A stretch of 64,000 nucleotides of DNA from NCBI GenBank assembly GCA_016719015.1, contig JADKAZ010000002.1, forward strand, positions 124,001 to 188,000. The letters run 5' to 3'. The notes under the pieces were generated by a model, which was not told the DNA's origin, made no database searches, and saw nothing but the letters and a program-made list of their open reading frames with translations. How positions within the stretch are numbered: the first letter of the stretch is position 1; each line of letters starts with the position of its first letter. Below, piece after piece: positions 41,523-50,715 of this stretch. Origin of the DNA: Chitinophagaceae bacterium (lineage in GTDB: Bacteria > Bacteroidota > Bacteroidia > Chitinophagales > Chitinophagaceae). A program made the position numbers and the translations under genes.

Positions 41523-42801
41523 CTTCTCCAACAAGAAACACACTGCCGCAAATAATTATTAAATCATCGGGATGTGAATGTCGTAATGCAAATTCCAACG
41601 CCTGGTTTACTTCCGGGAATGCATAGCCTTTAAGTTCCGTCTTTTTTGCTTTCTCCATTAGTTCATCTTCCGGCAGGGCTCTTGGTATTTGTGCTTTGGT
41701 AAAATAGTAAGTGGCTCTTTTCGGCAATAAAGCCAGTACTTGGTCAATGTCTTTATCTTTTACCATGCCGATGATAATATGTAATTCCCGGTGTTCAGTT
41801 AATTCCGACTGTTGCACCAGTTGCCGGATTCCATCCACATTATGTGCTACATCCATCACCACCATTGGTGAATGATGAATTATTTCCCATCGGCCATGTA
41901 GCCCGGTATTTTTTTTGGCATGTTTTAAACCATGGTTAATTATTTTGTCATCGATTGGCCAGCCTTTTTGTTGTAGTTGTGAACATGCTTCTAATACGGT
42001 AAGTAAGTTTTTTGTTTGATAAATTCCCGGCAGATCGAGGTGGTACACTTTGTGGTCAGTATGGTGTTCTTCTGCAACTTCTGCTATTAATATATTTTTT
42101 TCCCATTTCCAGTCCAGTACCTGTCTTTTCTGTGTTGCGATTGACAACGGTGCATTTTTTTCTTTCGCTACCTGTTCAAATATGGGGTTTGTTTCCGGAA
42201 TGGTTTCACCAATTACAACAGGCACCGCCATTTTTATGATACCAGCTTTTTCAAGGGCAATTTTTTCTAAACTGTCACCCAACAGATTCATATGGTCCCA
42301 GCCTATATTAGTAATAACAGATAGTTCGGGAATAATGATGTTAGTGCTGTCCAATCGTCCACCCAGACCGGTCTCAATGATGGCGATATCTACTTTTTGC
42401 TCAGCGAAATAATCAAATGCCATTGCTACAGTTATTTCAAAAAAGCTAGGTTCTATTTTTTCAATCAGTGGATTTATCTTTTCAGTAAAGTCAATTACAA
42501 ACTTTTCATTAATCATTTCGCCATTCACTTTTATCCTTTCCCGGAAATCTTTCAGGTGAGGGGATGTGTAAAGTCCTGTTTTTAATCCTGCCGTTTGTAA
42601 AATAGAAGCAAGCATATGACTGACTGAGCCTTTACCATTGGTACCGGCAACATGTATAGTCTTAAATTTTTCCTGTGGATTATTTAACGCATCACACAAC
42701 TTTATGGTATTAGTAAGATCGGCTTTATACGCTGCCGCCCCGATTCGGCTGAACATAGGAAGCCGGGTAAATAAATAGTCGATGGTTTGCTGATAGGTCA
42801 T
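41503..42801 (-). CDS. folC: Dihydrofolate synthase / folylpolyglutamate synthase
   Basis: A 432-residue Mur-ligase-like enzyme that adds glutamate to dihydropteroate and folates. The ATP loop is VAGTNGKGSVSHML; other segments are GLYTSPHLKDFRERI, ETGLGGRLDSTN and ITNIGWDHMNLLG. The ATG at 42801 (MTYQQTIDYLF) is preferred: an upstream ATG at 42831 lies inside the terminator stem of the preceding gene. The upstream gene is a TonB-like protein. Confidence 0.95.
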   Translation of the reverse strand: MTYQQTIDYLFTRLPMFSRIGAAAYKADLTNTIKLCDALNNPQEKFKTIHVAGTNGKGSVSHMLASILQTAGLKTGLYTSPHLKDFRERIKVNGEMINEKFVIDFTEKINPLIEKIEPSFFEITVAMAFDYFAEQKVDIAIIETGLGGRLDSTNIIIPELSVITNIGWDHMNLLGDSLEKIALEKAGIIKMAVPVVIGETIPETNPIFEQVAKEKNAPLSIATQKRQVLDWKWEKNILIAEVAEEHHTDHKVYHLDLPGIYQTKNLLTVLEACSQLQQKGWPIDDKIINHGLKHAKKNTGLHGRWEIIHHSPMVVMDVAHNVDGIRQLVQQSELTEHRELHIIIGMVKDKDIDQVLALLPKRATYYFTKAQIPRALPEDELMEKAKKTELKGYAFPEVNQALEFALRHSHPDDLIIICGSVFLVGEVNTSIH

Positions 42802-42815
42802 GCCGGGCAAATGTA

Positions 42816-42857
42816 TTAAAAGAGAAGCCACGGCTCAAACCGTGGCTTCTCTTTTAA
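42816..42857. terminator. Strong Rho-independent terminator of the TonB-like gene
   Basis: A perfect 18-bp stem (42816-42833 with 42840-42857), 6-base loop, with A/T runs on both flanks. It lies between the stop of the TonB-like gene and the folC start. Confidence 0.9.
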
Positions 42858-42872
42858 AAAGATATTTTTATT

Positions 42873-43751
42873 TTAATTTACTCTGAAATTAAACTGTACT
42901 GTGAGCATTGATTCATGGTCGGCTTTGTCAAACCTGATATTTTGAAGATATTGGACAATCGCCTGTTTGTAGGCATTACTGCTATTCGATGAACCCTTAG
43001 CTATACTTACAAACTTTCCGGTTCCATCTGGTGATACGGTGATATTGGCATATACAATAGCTTTATCCAGATCACCTTCAAATGAATAGTAACGAACAAT
43101 TTTCCTATCACCCCGGGTTACTTTAGGACCGCTGCCTTTGCCTGACCCGGTTCCATTGCCACCACCATCTCCAGTGCCGCTTCCGCCACCCGTTCCGCTA
43201 CCATTTCCAACACCTGTTCCAGTGCCTTTACCACCTGCTCTGTCATAATCTTCAGCAGTACCACCGCCTTTACCAGTGCCGGTAGTCGTTTTTCCTAATA
43301 CGGCTTTTGGTACGGGAGGGGCAGGGGTAACAACTACAGGTTTGGGTTCTGCTTTAGCTACCGATGTTTCATTAATTTTTGGAGATTTTACATTTACAGC
43401 CTTTGGGGTAGTCACTTCCGGGCTTTCTTTATCTTCTTCTTCGTCCACTTCTTTAGAGGTTGTTGGAGGTGTGTGGGCTGCAACTCCAGCCGCACCTGCA
43501 GCTTGCACCGGGTTACCGCCACCACCGCCGCTTTCTTCATTTGAAGATGGCGGAGGTTCAGGAGGTTCGGGTGGAAGTGTTATTTCAACATCAATACCGG
43601 TTTCCTGAACGATGGGTTCAAATTTGGGCAAAGGCCATTTCAACAATATCAGCAATAAAATCATAAAACCGGTAAAACCGGCTGTTATCATCCATGCCTG
43701 GGAGCGTTGTTTTGCTTCAAGAGTTGCTGCCATTACGTAAGCGTTGTTCAT
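42873..43751 (-). CDS. TonB-like energy transducer with glycine-rich linker
   Basis: A 292-residue protein. A single N-terminal membrane helix (about 18-42, ITAGFTGFMILLLILLKWP) is followed by a proline-rich stretch (PPEPPEPPPSS), an acidic stretch, a glycine/threonine-rich low-complexity region (about 160-205, GTGTGVGNGSGTGGG) and a C-terminal domain of about 80 residues (YYSFEGDLDKAIVYANITVSPDG). It resembles TonB/AgmX-like proteins that span the periplasm. The usual exbB and exbD neighbours are absent. A second ATG at 43733 is also possible as start. Confidence 0.75.
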   Translation of the reverse strand: MNNAYVMAATLEAKQRSQAWMITAGFTGFMILLLILLKWPLPKFEPIVQETGIDVEITLPPEPPEPPPSSNEESGGGGGNPVQAAGAAGVAAHTPPTTSKEVDEEEDKESPEVTTPKAVNVKSPKINETSVAKAEPKPVVVTPAPPVPKAVLGKTTTGTGKGGGTAEDYDRAGGKGTGTGVGNGSGTGGGSGTGDGGGNGTGSGKGSGPKVTRGDRKIVRYYSFEGDLDKAIVYANITVSPDGTGKFVSIAKGSSNSSNAYKQAIVQYLQNIRFDKADHESMLTVQFNFRVN

Positions 43752-43908
43752 ACAAAGGTAGTTTTCGGTGAGCGACGGTGGAAATCATTGTTTTTCACAC
43801 CTGTTAGTAACGATGCAAACCCCGTGCAACTTGCATAAAACATCATTTAAGAAATGTTAAGATTGCTTTTTGAACTAATAATCTACCTCCTACTGCAAAA
43901 TAATTTCC

Positions 43909-44811
43909 TCATCGTTGTGAGTTAGCTAATACAATCCCAATAAAGACGATAATCATACTGGTGACATGAATCCAGGTAAAACTTTCGTGTAAAATAATTG
44001 CGGCTTCTATACTGCTGAAAACCGGTATCAGGTTGCCAAATAAAGCAGTGCGTCCAGCTCCAAGTTTTCCGATGGCTATATTCCAGATAAGAAAACAGAT
44101 GACGGATGCTCCCAATCCAAGGTATAAAATGGCAGCGACAAGATTAGTACTCCATACAACAGGAGGGGTATGTGTTGTTTCCCAGATATAAAATGGCAGC
44201 ACCAGCAATGTTCCGAGGGAGAAAATTATAAAGAGGAAATTGGCAGGTGATAGAGCGGCGGGTTTTTTCTTTACCAGGGTGTTATAGACTGCAAAACAAA
44301 AAGCGGCCAGCAATACCCATAGATCACCTTTGCTGAAACGAAGTGATAAAAGTGTTTGAAAATTTCCTTTCGACAGAAGAAATAATACACCAATGATGCA
44401 AAGTATCATTCCGGTCAGTTTCATCCATCCAATCTTTTCCTTTAAAAAAATGCGGGCAAAAAGAACAGACATGATAGGAGAAGAGGTGGTGCCGATCAAT
44501 GCAAGGTTGATGGCGGAAGTGTAGTGGGCGCCAATGTAAACAAACGTATTAAAAAGTGCAATGCCGGTTAGTGAAATCCAAAACAGGTAGTGCCAGGATT
44601 GTATTACTGTTTTCCACTCTGCTTTAATTTTTTTAAAAACGAATGGAAAAATAATAATGGCTGCTACAAGCCAGCGATAAAAGTTTAAACTGATTGGCGG
44701 AATATCTTTGGTGACAGCTTTGGCTACAATGAAATTTCCTGACCAGATGAATGTAGCCAACAAAGCAAGCCATATTCCGGTGTATGTGTTTTGGTTGGAA
44801 GCCTGGTTCAT
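43909..44811 (-). CDS. EamA-family (DMT) transporter
   Basis: A 300-residue inner-membrane protein of the drug/metabolite transporter superfamily, with ten predicted helices in two EamA repeats (ATFIWSGNFIVAKAV at the start of repeat 1; GDLWVLLAAFCFAVYNTLV at the start of repeat 2). It exports metabolites of unknown identity. The ATG at 44811 lies 7 bases after the radical SAM stop, so it is the last gene of a four-gene operon. Confidence 0.93.
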   Translation of the reverse strand: MNQASNQNTYTGIWLALLATFIWSGNFIVAKAVTKDIPPISLNFYRWLVAAIIIFPFVFKKIKAEWKTVIQSWHYLFWISLTGIALFNTFVYIGAHYTSAINLALIGTTSSPIMSVLFARIFLKEKIGWMKLTGMILCIIGVLFLLSKGNFQTLLSLRFSKGDLWVLLAAFCFAVYNTLVKKKPAALSPANFLFIIFSLGTLLVLPFYIWETTHTPPVVWSTNLVAAILYLGLGASVICFLIWNIAIGKLGAGRTALFGNLIPVFSSIEAAIILHESFTWIHVTSMIIVFIGIVLANSQR

Positions 44812-44818
44812 TTTCAAT

Positions 44819-46120
44819 TTAGTGATGGGCAAAATCCAATTCAAACTTTCCTTTAATTCTTTCTATCGGGGGATTGAAGTAACCGAATTTCAAATCAGGA
44901 AATTCTTCCCTGATCATCTTTTGCATTTGATTGACACCAAGGCAATCACCAGTGTCTGTGACTCCGATTTTGCCCAGGTACCAGTCAGGGTCGATATTGA
45001 AATTGCGCCATTGTATCATCTTTAATCCAGTTTCCTTAATTAGTTTTCTTAATGCCTCATATTCAGCAACGGAGTCTGTCATACCCGGAAAAACAAAATA
45101 ATTGATGGATGTCCACCCGCCAAACGAGTTAACCACTTTCAGGCTTTCAACTATATCTTCAAACTGGTAATTGTTAGGCCGGTAATAAGGCGTATAAATT
45201 TCTTTTCGGGCAGAATTGGTACTTACCCGGATAGAATCTAATCCAGCTTCACATAAGGCTCTTACTGCATCGGGCTTAGATCCATTGGTGTTGATATTGA
45301 TACTTCCCTTTGAAGTGTGTTTTCTTATTTCTACAATTGCATCCCGGATGGTTTCCCACATTAACAATGGCTCACCCTCACAGCCCTGCCCAAAACTGAT
45401 AATAGGAAAGGGAGCAGATTCAAGATGAGGTACTGTGAATTCCACGATCTCTTCCGGTGTGGGTTTAAATGTTAACCTGTCTTGGGTTGAAACAATGGGT
45501 TCTTCGTCTGGTTGCAGGGAAATACAACCCACACAATTTGCATTACAGGCTGGTGAGGCAGGTACAGGGCATTCCCACCTGCCCAGCGCAAAATTCCTGG
45601 CAGCAGGGCAACTGTAGGTTAATGCACAGTTATTCATCAGGTGATTTACCAGCCGGTTATGCGGATAATGTTGTAATAATTGTTTAGCCCCCTCATTGAC
45701 TTTTTCCTGGTCATAACCATCGCAGTCCTGACGTATATCCGGTTCCACCCTTGTAGCGGGTACATAGAATTTTTCATTGAGCCATCCGGCAGCCGTATAG
45801 CAAAATAAGGGAAGGATAGGAGCCTCTTGGCCGGTTTCATAAGCAGCTAAATAAAAACCGGTATGTGCCGGAGGTATAAAAGCTGCCACTGCCCATCCTT
45901 TTTCACATAATCTCATTTCGCCGGTTTTCACATCAATACCAATTCCCCGGCGGCCAGGTAATTCATATAATGAACCGCCTTCAGGTAATTCAATCCATTC
46001 ATCTTGGGGCACAGGCAAGGCATCCCAGCCGCTTCTACCGGTAACAAACAGGGAAGTGTCCTCAAAAATTTTTCCATTTCCGTCTGAGTAGAGAATGTAT
46101 GGAGATTGGGATATACTCAT
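44819..46120 (-). CDS. Radical SAM enzyme of unknown function
   Basis: A 433-residue protein. An N-terminal region of about 190 residues (LPEGGSLYELPGRRGIGID) precedes the radical SAM domain, whose cluster motif is CNANCVGC after a conserved-looking ALGRWECPVPASPA. Downstream are FGQGCEGEPLLMW, ININTNGSKPDAVRALCEAGL in parts and IRVSTNSARKEIYTPYYRP. A second cysteine set (CALTYSC) precedes the main motif. The same architecture is seen in other phyla, but I know of no assigned reaction. It overlaps the upstream membrane-protein gene by 4 bases. Confidence 0.88.
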   Translation of the reverse strand: MSISQSPYILYSDGNGKIFEDTSLFVTGRSGWDALPVPQDEWIELPEGGSLYELPGRRGIGIDVKTGEMRLCEKGWAVAAFIPPAHTGFYLAAYETGQEAPILPLFCYTAAGWLNEKFYVPATRVEPDIRQDCDGYDQEKVNEGAKQLLQHYPHNRLVNHLMNNCALTYSCPAARNFALGRWECPVPASPACNANCVGCISLQPDEEPIVSTQDRLTFKPTPEEIVEFTVPHLESAPFPIISFGQGCEGEPLLMWETIRDAIVEIRKHTSKGSININTNGSKPDAVRALCEAGLDSIRVSTNSARKEIYTPYYRPNNYQFEDIVESLKVVNSFGGWTSINYFVFPGMTDSVAEYEALRKLIKETGLKMIQWRNFNIDPDWYLGKIGVTDTGDCLGVNQMQKMIREEFPDLKFGYFNPPIERIKGKFELDFAHH

Positions 46121-46668
46121 TTATTCAATTGTTGCCCGCAAAAGTCGTTAAATTCCTGTTCATTTAGGGCGGTGTTTGTATCATCGATAAATTGCTGGAT
46201 AAACTTATTGTTTTTGAAATCTATGGTCAATAACCCATCTTTTAGTATGATGTTATTCAGTTGAGACCATTCAATATGCTTCTTGGGAAATGAAGGGTAA
46301 ATAATTTTTTCTTTACTTATACTGACAAGCAATATCCGCTTTGAAGCGAAGTAAAGTGTGCCAATGGCAAAACAAAGAACCCCTATCCACCAAAAATCTA
46401 TTTTCCACCAGACCATTGAAATTGCATAGATGGCTACTAATTTATATGGATTGTCTTTATTGTTTTTTATAGAAGATAAGAAGTAGTCAATTGATAAGGC
46501 AATGAGAACCAGGGCGGCACCTGCAATTGCTGCGATCCGGTCTTGCTTGTTAGTTACTGCAAAAGCAACATAGATAAAAAGTGAAAGATTGATTATTGTA
46601 ATAAACAATGCAATCCGGTCATATTGCTTTACTTTTTCATTCTTCAAAGAAATTTGAAACTGCTGCAT
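46117..46668 (-). CDS. Small membrane protein of unknown function
   Basis: A 183-residue protein with two or more hydrophobic segments (about 22-38, 44-64, 76-112) and a cytoplasmic-looking C-terminus (SISKEKIIYPSFPKKHIEWSQ, LKDGLLTIDFKNNKFIQQF). The layout resembles PH-like membrane proteins (bPH2), an idea only. It starts 1 base after the arginase-family stop and its end overlaps the radical SAM start by 4 bases, so its translation is coupled with both. Confidence 0.8.
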   Translation of the reverse strand: MQQFQISLKNEKVKQYDRIALFITIINLSLFIYVAFAVTNKQDRIAAIAGAALVLIALSIDYFLSSIKNNKDNPYKLVAIYAISMVWWKIDFWWIGVLCFAIGTLYFASKRILLVSISKEKIIYPSFPKKHIEWSQLNNIILKDGLLTIDFKNNKFIQQFIDDTNTALNEQEFNDFCGQQLNK

Positions 46669-46669
46669 T

Positions 46670-47716
46670 TCAACTATTGCTTGTCACCAGTAAATTACAC
46701 AACTTAAATAATACCCTTGCCCCCACATTGGAGTTCCAATCAGTTTCGCTTATACCAACTTCGCTCAGGTCAAAGCCGATAATTTTTCTGCCACTTTCAA
46801 TTACTTTCCTGAAGATGAAAAATACTTCTTCCATTTCAAAACCACCGGGCACAGGTGTGCCGGTATGCGGACATAATTTTCTGTCTAATCCATCAATATC
46901 AAAGCTGATAAAAACCTTTTCGGGAAGTTTGCTCACTATTTCCTCTGCTATATATTTCCAGGTATCACCTTCAAACTGGCGTTGCTTTATTTCTTTATCA
47001 AAATAGGTGATAACTTTAAACTCACTGTTTTTTATATAATCCCATTCTACCTGGCTATAATCCCTAACACCGACCTGTACCAGTCTTTCCAGGTGGGGAA
47101 TTTCTTTTAATGCATTATACATGATACTTGCATGAGAATAATTGAAGCCTTCATACGTATCACGGAGATCACAGTGAGCATCTATCTGGAGGATACCAAA
47201 GTTGCCATGTTTTTCGCCAATGGCTTTCATAAATCCAAGTGAAGTGCTGTGGTCTCCACCTAATATCCCTACCAATTTTCCCTTGTCCAATAATACTTTT
47301 GTCTGGTCGTATACCCAGGTATTCAGGAAAACACCTCCTTCATTTACCTCTTTCAGTGTTTTACACATGAACTGGTTGGCCGACACTTCTTCTCCTTTGG
47401 ATATATAGTCAATATACAGTTCCGCTTCTTTTCTCAGGTAATCACTTTTCATTAGAATCTTTCTGTCACATGGCCGCATATAAAAACCCTTTTTCCAGGC
47501 ATCCGGCATTTCCGGGTCGAACAGATCAATCTGCATACTGGCTTTGAGCATAGCTTCCGGAGCTCTTGCGGTACCTGAACCGTAACTTACCGTTACTTCC
47601 CATGGCACAGGAACAATTATTAAACGGGAATCTTCTTCATTGGTAGGTAAACCAAAAATATTATTATTTGGATTGCTTACACTATTGGGGTCGTAACTGG
47701 AAAGTAGGTCAGGCAT
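46670..47716 (-). CDS. Arginase/agmatinase-family ureohydrolase
   Basis: A 348-residue member of the arginase superfamily. The binuclear manganese ligands are visible: GILGGDHSTS (His), LQIDAHCDLRD (Asp, His, Asp) and SFDIDGLDRKL (Asp, Asp). TPVPGGFEMEEV and GFDLSEVG are further family motifs. It hydrolyses a guanidino compound (agmatine, arginine, formiminoglutamate or another); the substrate is not settled by sequence. It is first in an operon with a membrane protein, a radical SAM enzyme and an EamA exporter. Confidence 0.88.
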   Translation of the reverse strand: MPDLLSSYDPNSVSNPNNNIFGLPTNEEDSRLIIVPVPWEVTVSYGSGTARAPEAMLKASMQIDLFDPEMPDAWKKGFYMRPCDRKILMKSDYLRKEAELYIDYISKGEEVSANQFMCKTLKEVNEGGVFLNTWVYDQTKVLLDKGKLVGILGGDHSTSLGFMKAIGEKHGNFGILQIDAHCDLRDTYEGFNYSHASIMYNALKEIPHLERLVQVGVRDYSQVEWDYIKNSEFKVITYFDKEIKQRQFEGDTWKYIAEEIVSKLPEKVFISFDIDGLDRKLCPHTGTPVPGGFEMEEVFFIFRKVIESGRKIIGFDLSEVGISETDWNSNVGARVLFKLCNLLVTSNS

Positions 47717-47832
47717 GAGGTATGATATATTGAAAAACGATGCAAGTTAAATGGGTTTGGAATAGCATCAAAATCCAAACACTATGTGTGGATAAGGATT
47801 TCTGATAGTAGTTTAGCTAAGCTATAAAAAAA

Positions 47833-47852
47833 AGAGTTGCACAGGCAACTCT
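47833..47852 (-). terminator. Rho-independent terminator of the desaturase gene
   Basis: A perfect 8-bp stem (AGAGTTGC 47833-47840, GCAACTCT 47845-47852) with a 4-base loop, followed on the minus strand by a run of T. It lies 28 bases after the desaturase stop. Confidence 0.85.
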
Positions 47853-47879
47853 CTATTTTATAGTAAGTGTATAAACTTG

Positions 47880-48953
47880 TTAATGACTTTTACGGCTCAG
47901 GTTTTTTAGATGGTGAACATGAGATGCTAAAGCCAATCTCATTTTTGGATATTCAATATAAGGAACACCAAAATCCTGGCAAGCTTTTTTAATAATTTTA
48001 CTGATAGCAGGGTAATGTACATGTGATACCCGGGGAAAGAGGTGGTGCTCAACCTGGAAATTTAATCCTCCCACCCACCAGGAAATTAATTTATTGCGGG
48101 TGGCAAAATTAGCTGTTGTTTTTAGTTGATGGATAGCCCATTCGTCTTCCATTTTACCGGTAACTTCATCAGCCTTGGGAAAATGAGTTTGTTCTACAGT
48201 GTGTGCCAGTTGAAATACAATACTTAAAACAAGACCCGCAAACATGGCATACACAAGGAAACCGGTAAGCCAGGTAGAAAATCCTAACATGTAAATGGGC
48301 AAGCCAACAAACAAAAAGGCATGTAGCAATTTAAAGCCCCAGAAAGAAACATGATCCCAGAAACTCATTTTAAGCAATGGAGTGGGGCCAATTCTTCCTA
48401 AGAAATATTTTTTATAGTCAGTAAACAAAACCCACCATATATAAAGTAAAGAATAAGCTGCCCAGAAATACCAATGCTGGAAGCGGTGAATTTTATAATA
48501 CTTCTGTGTTTCACAAAGACGGAGCAATGGCTTTGCTTCAATATCATCATCAATTCCTTCAATGTTGGTGTAAGTATGATGAATGATGTTGTGTTTAGAA
48601 CGCCACATAAAATTATTGGCTCCTAAAAAATTAAGGGATAAACCTGCCAGTTGGTTTACCCATTTATGACGGCTAAAACTTCCATGCATACCATCATGCA
48701 TAATATTAAAACCGATGGCTGCTGTAAGACCACCTAGTACAACACATTCTGTAATAGCTAACCAGGTTGTTGGAGTGTAAAATACCAGGTGAATATAAAC
48801 GAACAGGAAACTGATAACCAGTATTATGGCTTTGAAATACAATGAGAAGTTTCCGGTTGGTGATTTGCCTGCCTGGGCAAAATATGCGTTAATCCTACTT
48901 TTTAATTCGCCATGAAAGGACTGAGATGCATTGGAGAATTTTGGGCTTGCCAT
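47880..48953 (-). CDS. Fatty acid (acyl-CoA/lipid) desaturase
   Basis: A 357-residue membrane-bound di-iron desaturase. Histidine boxes: HDGMHGSF, HNIIHHTYTN and the third box QVEHHLFP, with about four membrane helices. The QVEHH form of the third box, typical of front-end (delta-5/6-like) desaturases and linoleoyl-CoA desaturase annotations, is present, but no cytochrome b5 domain is fused. It alters membrane lipid unsaturation. It has its own promoter box (minus-strand TACCTTTG) and terminator, so it is a single-gene unit. Confidence 0.92.
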   Translation of the reverse strand: MASPKFSNASQSFHGELKSRINAYFAQAGKSPTGNFSLYFKAIILVISFLFVYIHLVFYTPTTWLAITECVVLGGLTAAIGFNIMHDGMHGSFSRHKWVNQLAGLSLNFLGANNFMWRSKHNIIHHTYTNIEGIDDDIEAKPLLRLCETQKYYKIHRFQHWYFWAAYSLLYIWWVLFTDYKKYFLGRIGPTPLLKMSFWDHVSFWGFKLLHAFLFVGLPIYMLGFSTWLTGFLVYAMFAGLVLSIVFQLAHTVEQTHFPKADEVTGKMEDEWAIHQLKTTANFATRNKLISWWVGGLNFQVEHHLFPRVSHVHYPAISKIIKKACQDFGVPYIEYPKMRLALASHVHHLKNLSRKSH

Positions 48954-48975
48954 TAGTATAATAAATTTTCAAGTG

Positions 48976-48983
48976 CAAAGGTA
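48976..48983 (-). promoter_or_regulatory. -7 promoter box (TACCTTTG) of the desaturase gene
   Basis: Minus-strand TACCTTTG matches TAnnTTTG, 22 bases before the desaturase ATG. The 132-base gap to bshB1 holds nothing else I recognise. Confidence 0.6.
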
Positions 48984-49085
48984 GCTTTTATATGCCAAAA
49001 ATGGCATGAAAAACCAGTTAAAAAGTTACAACATTCTTTAATTGATTTTGTTTAAAAATCTGGGGAAAAGCCTGGAACTAAACTG

Positions 49086-49823
49086 TTAAGTTTCATTCTG
49101 TATTAATGCTGCCAGGGTGCGGATACCAATTTTCTTTTCGCTGATAAAACCTTCGGCATATTTAACACCAATTCGCTTACCAAACATTCGGGCCCGGGCA
49201 ATTACACTTTCAAGAAAATCGGGAGTGGAGATATAGGTTTGCGGGCCTTCATCACTTGCAGCATCTGTATGAAACTGGGTGGAATATGCTTCTATGGATT
49301 TCATCCGCTGTTCAAATACATCGCTGATATCAATCAATAGATCCGGCTCATGATACCAATCTTGTATGTAATGCAAAACATACGATGGCCGCCACCTTTG
49401 CTGGGGTATTCCTTTTTCGTCTTGGGTTTCTATTTTAGCAAGCCCGGAAAGAAAACAGCAATCAGCAATCATTTTACCGGCACGTCCATGATCGGGGTGA
49501 CGGTCGTGTAGCACATTGCCAATAACAATATCTGGTTGGTACTTACGGATGGCCGAAATAAGTTTCAATTTATTTTCCTCATCATTTTCAAAAAAACCAT
49601 CCCTCATTTTCAGATTTTCCCTGACTGCCACCCCAATTATCATGGCTGCATTGGCAGCTTCATTGTACCGGGTATCAATTGTACCCCTCGTTCCCAATTC
49701 TCCTTGTGTCAGATCAATAATGCCGGCTTGCTTTCCTGATTTTATTTCATTGATAAGAGTTCCGGAACAGCCCAGTTCAACATCATCCGGGTGAACGCCA
49801 ATGGCAAGAATATCTAATTTCAT
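49086..49823 (-). CDS. bshB1: Bacillithiol biosynthesis deacetylase BshB1
   Basis: A 245-residue zinc-dependent LmbE/PIG-L-family deacetylase. The ATG at 49823 gives MKLDILAIGVHPDDVELGCSG, the normal N-terminus with the HPDD zinc motif; an in-frame ATG at 49859 adds an unlikely extension. LTQGELGTRGT and HDRHPDHGRAG complete the active site. It removes the acetyl group from GlcNAc-malate, the second step of bacillithiol synthesis. bshC is 26 kb away in this window. Confidence 0.94.
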   Translation of the reverse strand: MKLDILAIGVHPDDVELGCSGTLINEIKSGKQAGIIDLTQGELGTRGTIDTRYNEAANAAMIIGVAVRENLKMRDGFFENDEENKLKLISAIRKYQPDIVIGNVLHDRHPDHGRAGKMIADCCFLSGLAKIETQDEKGIPQQRWRPSYVLHYIQDWYHEPDLLIDISDVFEQRMKSIEAYSTQFHTDAASDEGPQTYISTPDFLESVIARARMFGKRIGVKYAEGFISEKKIGIRTLAALIQNET

Positions 49824-49916
49824 AAACAATTCCCAAAGGGACTTTAATATAAGTTGCAAATGTATTGATTGTAACCACAGAAATAAGGATCAAACCATCC
49901 CTCTCTTCATGTATGT

Positions 49917-50627
49917 CTATTCCCTTCGGTAAGGATTATTATACCAGGTTCCATCAATTTCTTTTACAATATTTTCAATCTGCCTGTCAAGTTTATTTTC
50001 TTTAAGGTCCCAATCTTGTTTTAGGCTGCCACCTACAAACCAGGCAACGGTTTGATAAAATCTTGCATTTAGCCCCCCTTTGTATTCTTTGATAATTTCG
50101 TAACAACTGTTGCCTGTTTGCCGGTTAATGAGTTTCATCAAAATTTTTCCCTGGTAAACAGAAAGGTTAGAAAGGGGATCGCTGAATTCCCTTTTTAATT
50201 CTTTTTCCCTGGTCTTGATATAGGATTTCCGTTCTTTTTTGGCACTTACATTCACAAGGTTTTTATTAATGTCGTTAATAGTGGCTCCCGCAATTCTGGC
50301 ATAGGGGTAAACTACATAAACGGCATTGCGGAGTCGTGTCCATTCTTCGATGAATTTAGCCAACTTATCTGGAGATAGTTTTGAAATCCAAACCATCGGC
50401 TCTTCCTTGTAGTTCACAATTTCATTCTGGTAAAATATAGCAGGAACAAGAATGGTATCATTGGGTCCCCATTTTTTTCGTTGTTCCTTCATGAGCCGGA
50501 GGGCTGCTTCAGTGGAGTCGGCAACTGGCGTTGGTAATTCAACCTGGGCAAACAAGTTATTTGTCGCCAATATAAAAAGGGGCAATAAGAATTTACACCT
50601 GTTAAAATATGATCTGAAACGTAGCAT
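49917..50627 (-). CDS. DUF4294 family exported protein
   Basis: A 236-residue protein with an N-terminal signal-like segment (RCKFLLPLFILATNNLFAQ), then a domain with DTILVPAIFYQNEIV, LRNAVYVVYPYARIAGATIND in parts, and GGLNARFYQTVAWFVGGSLK. This matches DUF4294, a family of Bacteroidota proteins of unknown function. It is read alone, with no clear operon partner. Confidence 0.85.
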   Translation of the reverse strand: MLRFRSYFNRCKFLLPLFILATNNLFAQVELPTPVADSTEAALRLMKEQRKKWGPNDTILVPAIFYQNEIVNYKEEPMVWISKLSPDKLAKFIEEWTRLRNAVYVVYPYARIAGATINDINKNLVNVSAKKERKSYIKTREKELKREFSDPLSNLSVYQGKILMKLINRQTGNSCYEIIKEYKGGLNARFYQTVAWFVGGSLKQDWDLKENKLDRQIENIVKEIDGTWYNNPYRRE

Positions 50628-50715
50628 TACACTATAAAATTAGAGATCGGGCATGGCTTTTTCAATACCTGACAACAAAACTACAAGAGATGCTGTTTGG
50701 GAAAAGCCAAAATTA

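Noticed and set aside
42802..42831. Longer N-terminus of FolC
   Set aside because: It would begin inside the stem of the upstream terminator.
43276..43608. Glycine/serine-rich 110-residue open frame antisense to the TonB-like gene
   Set aside because: It mirrors the low-complexity glycine/proline repeats of the sense gene.
42873..43751. CRISPR-like or tandem DNA repeat in the glycine-rich region
   Set aside because: The repetition is of codons for Gly, Thr and Ser in a protein linker without regular spacers.
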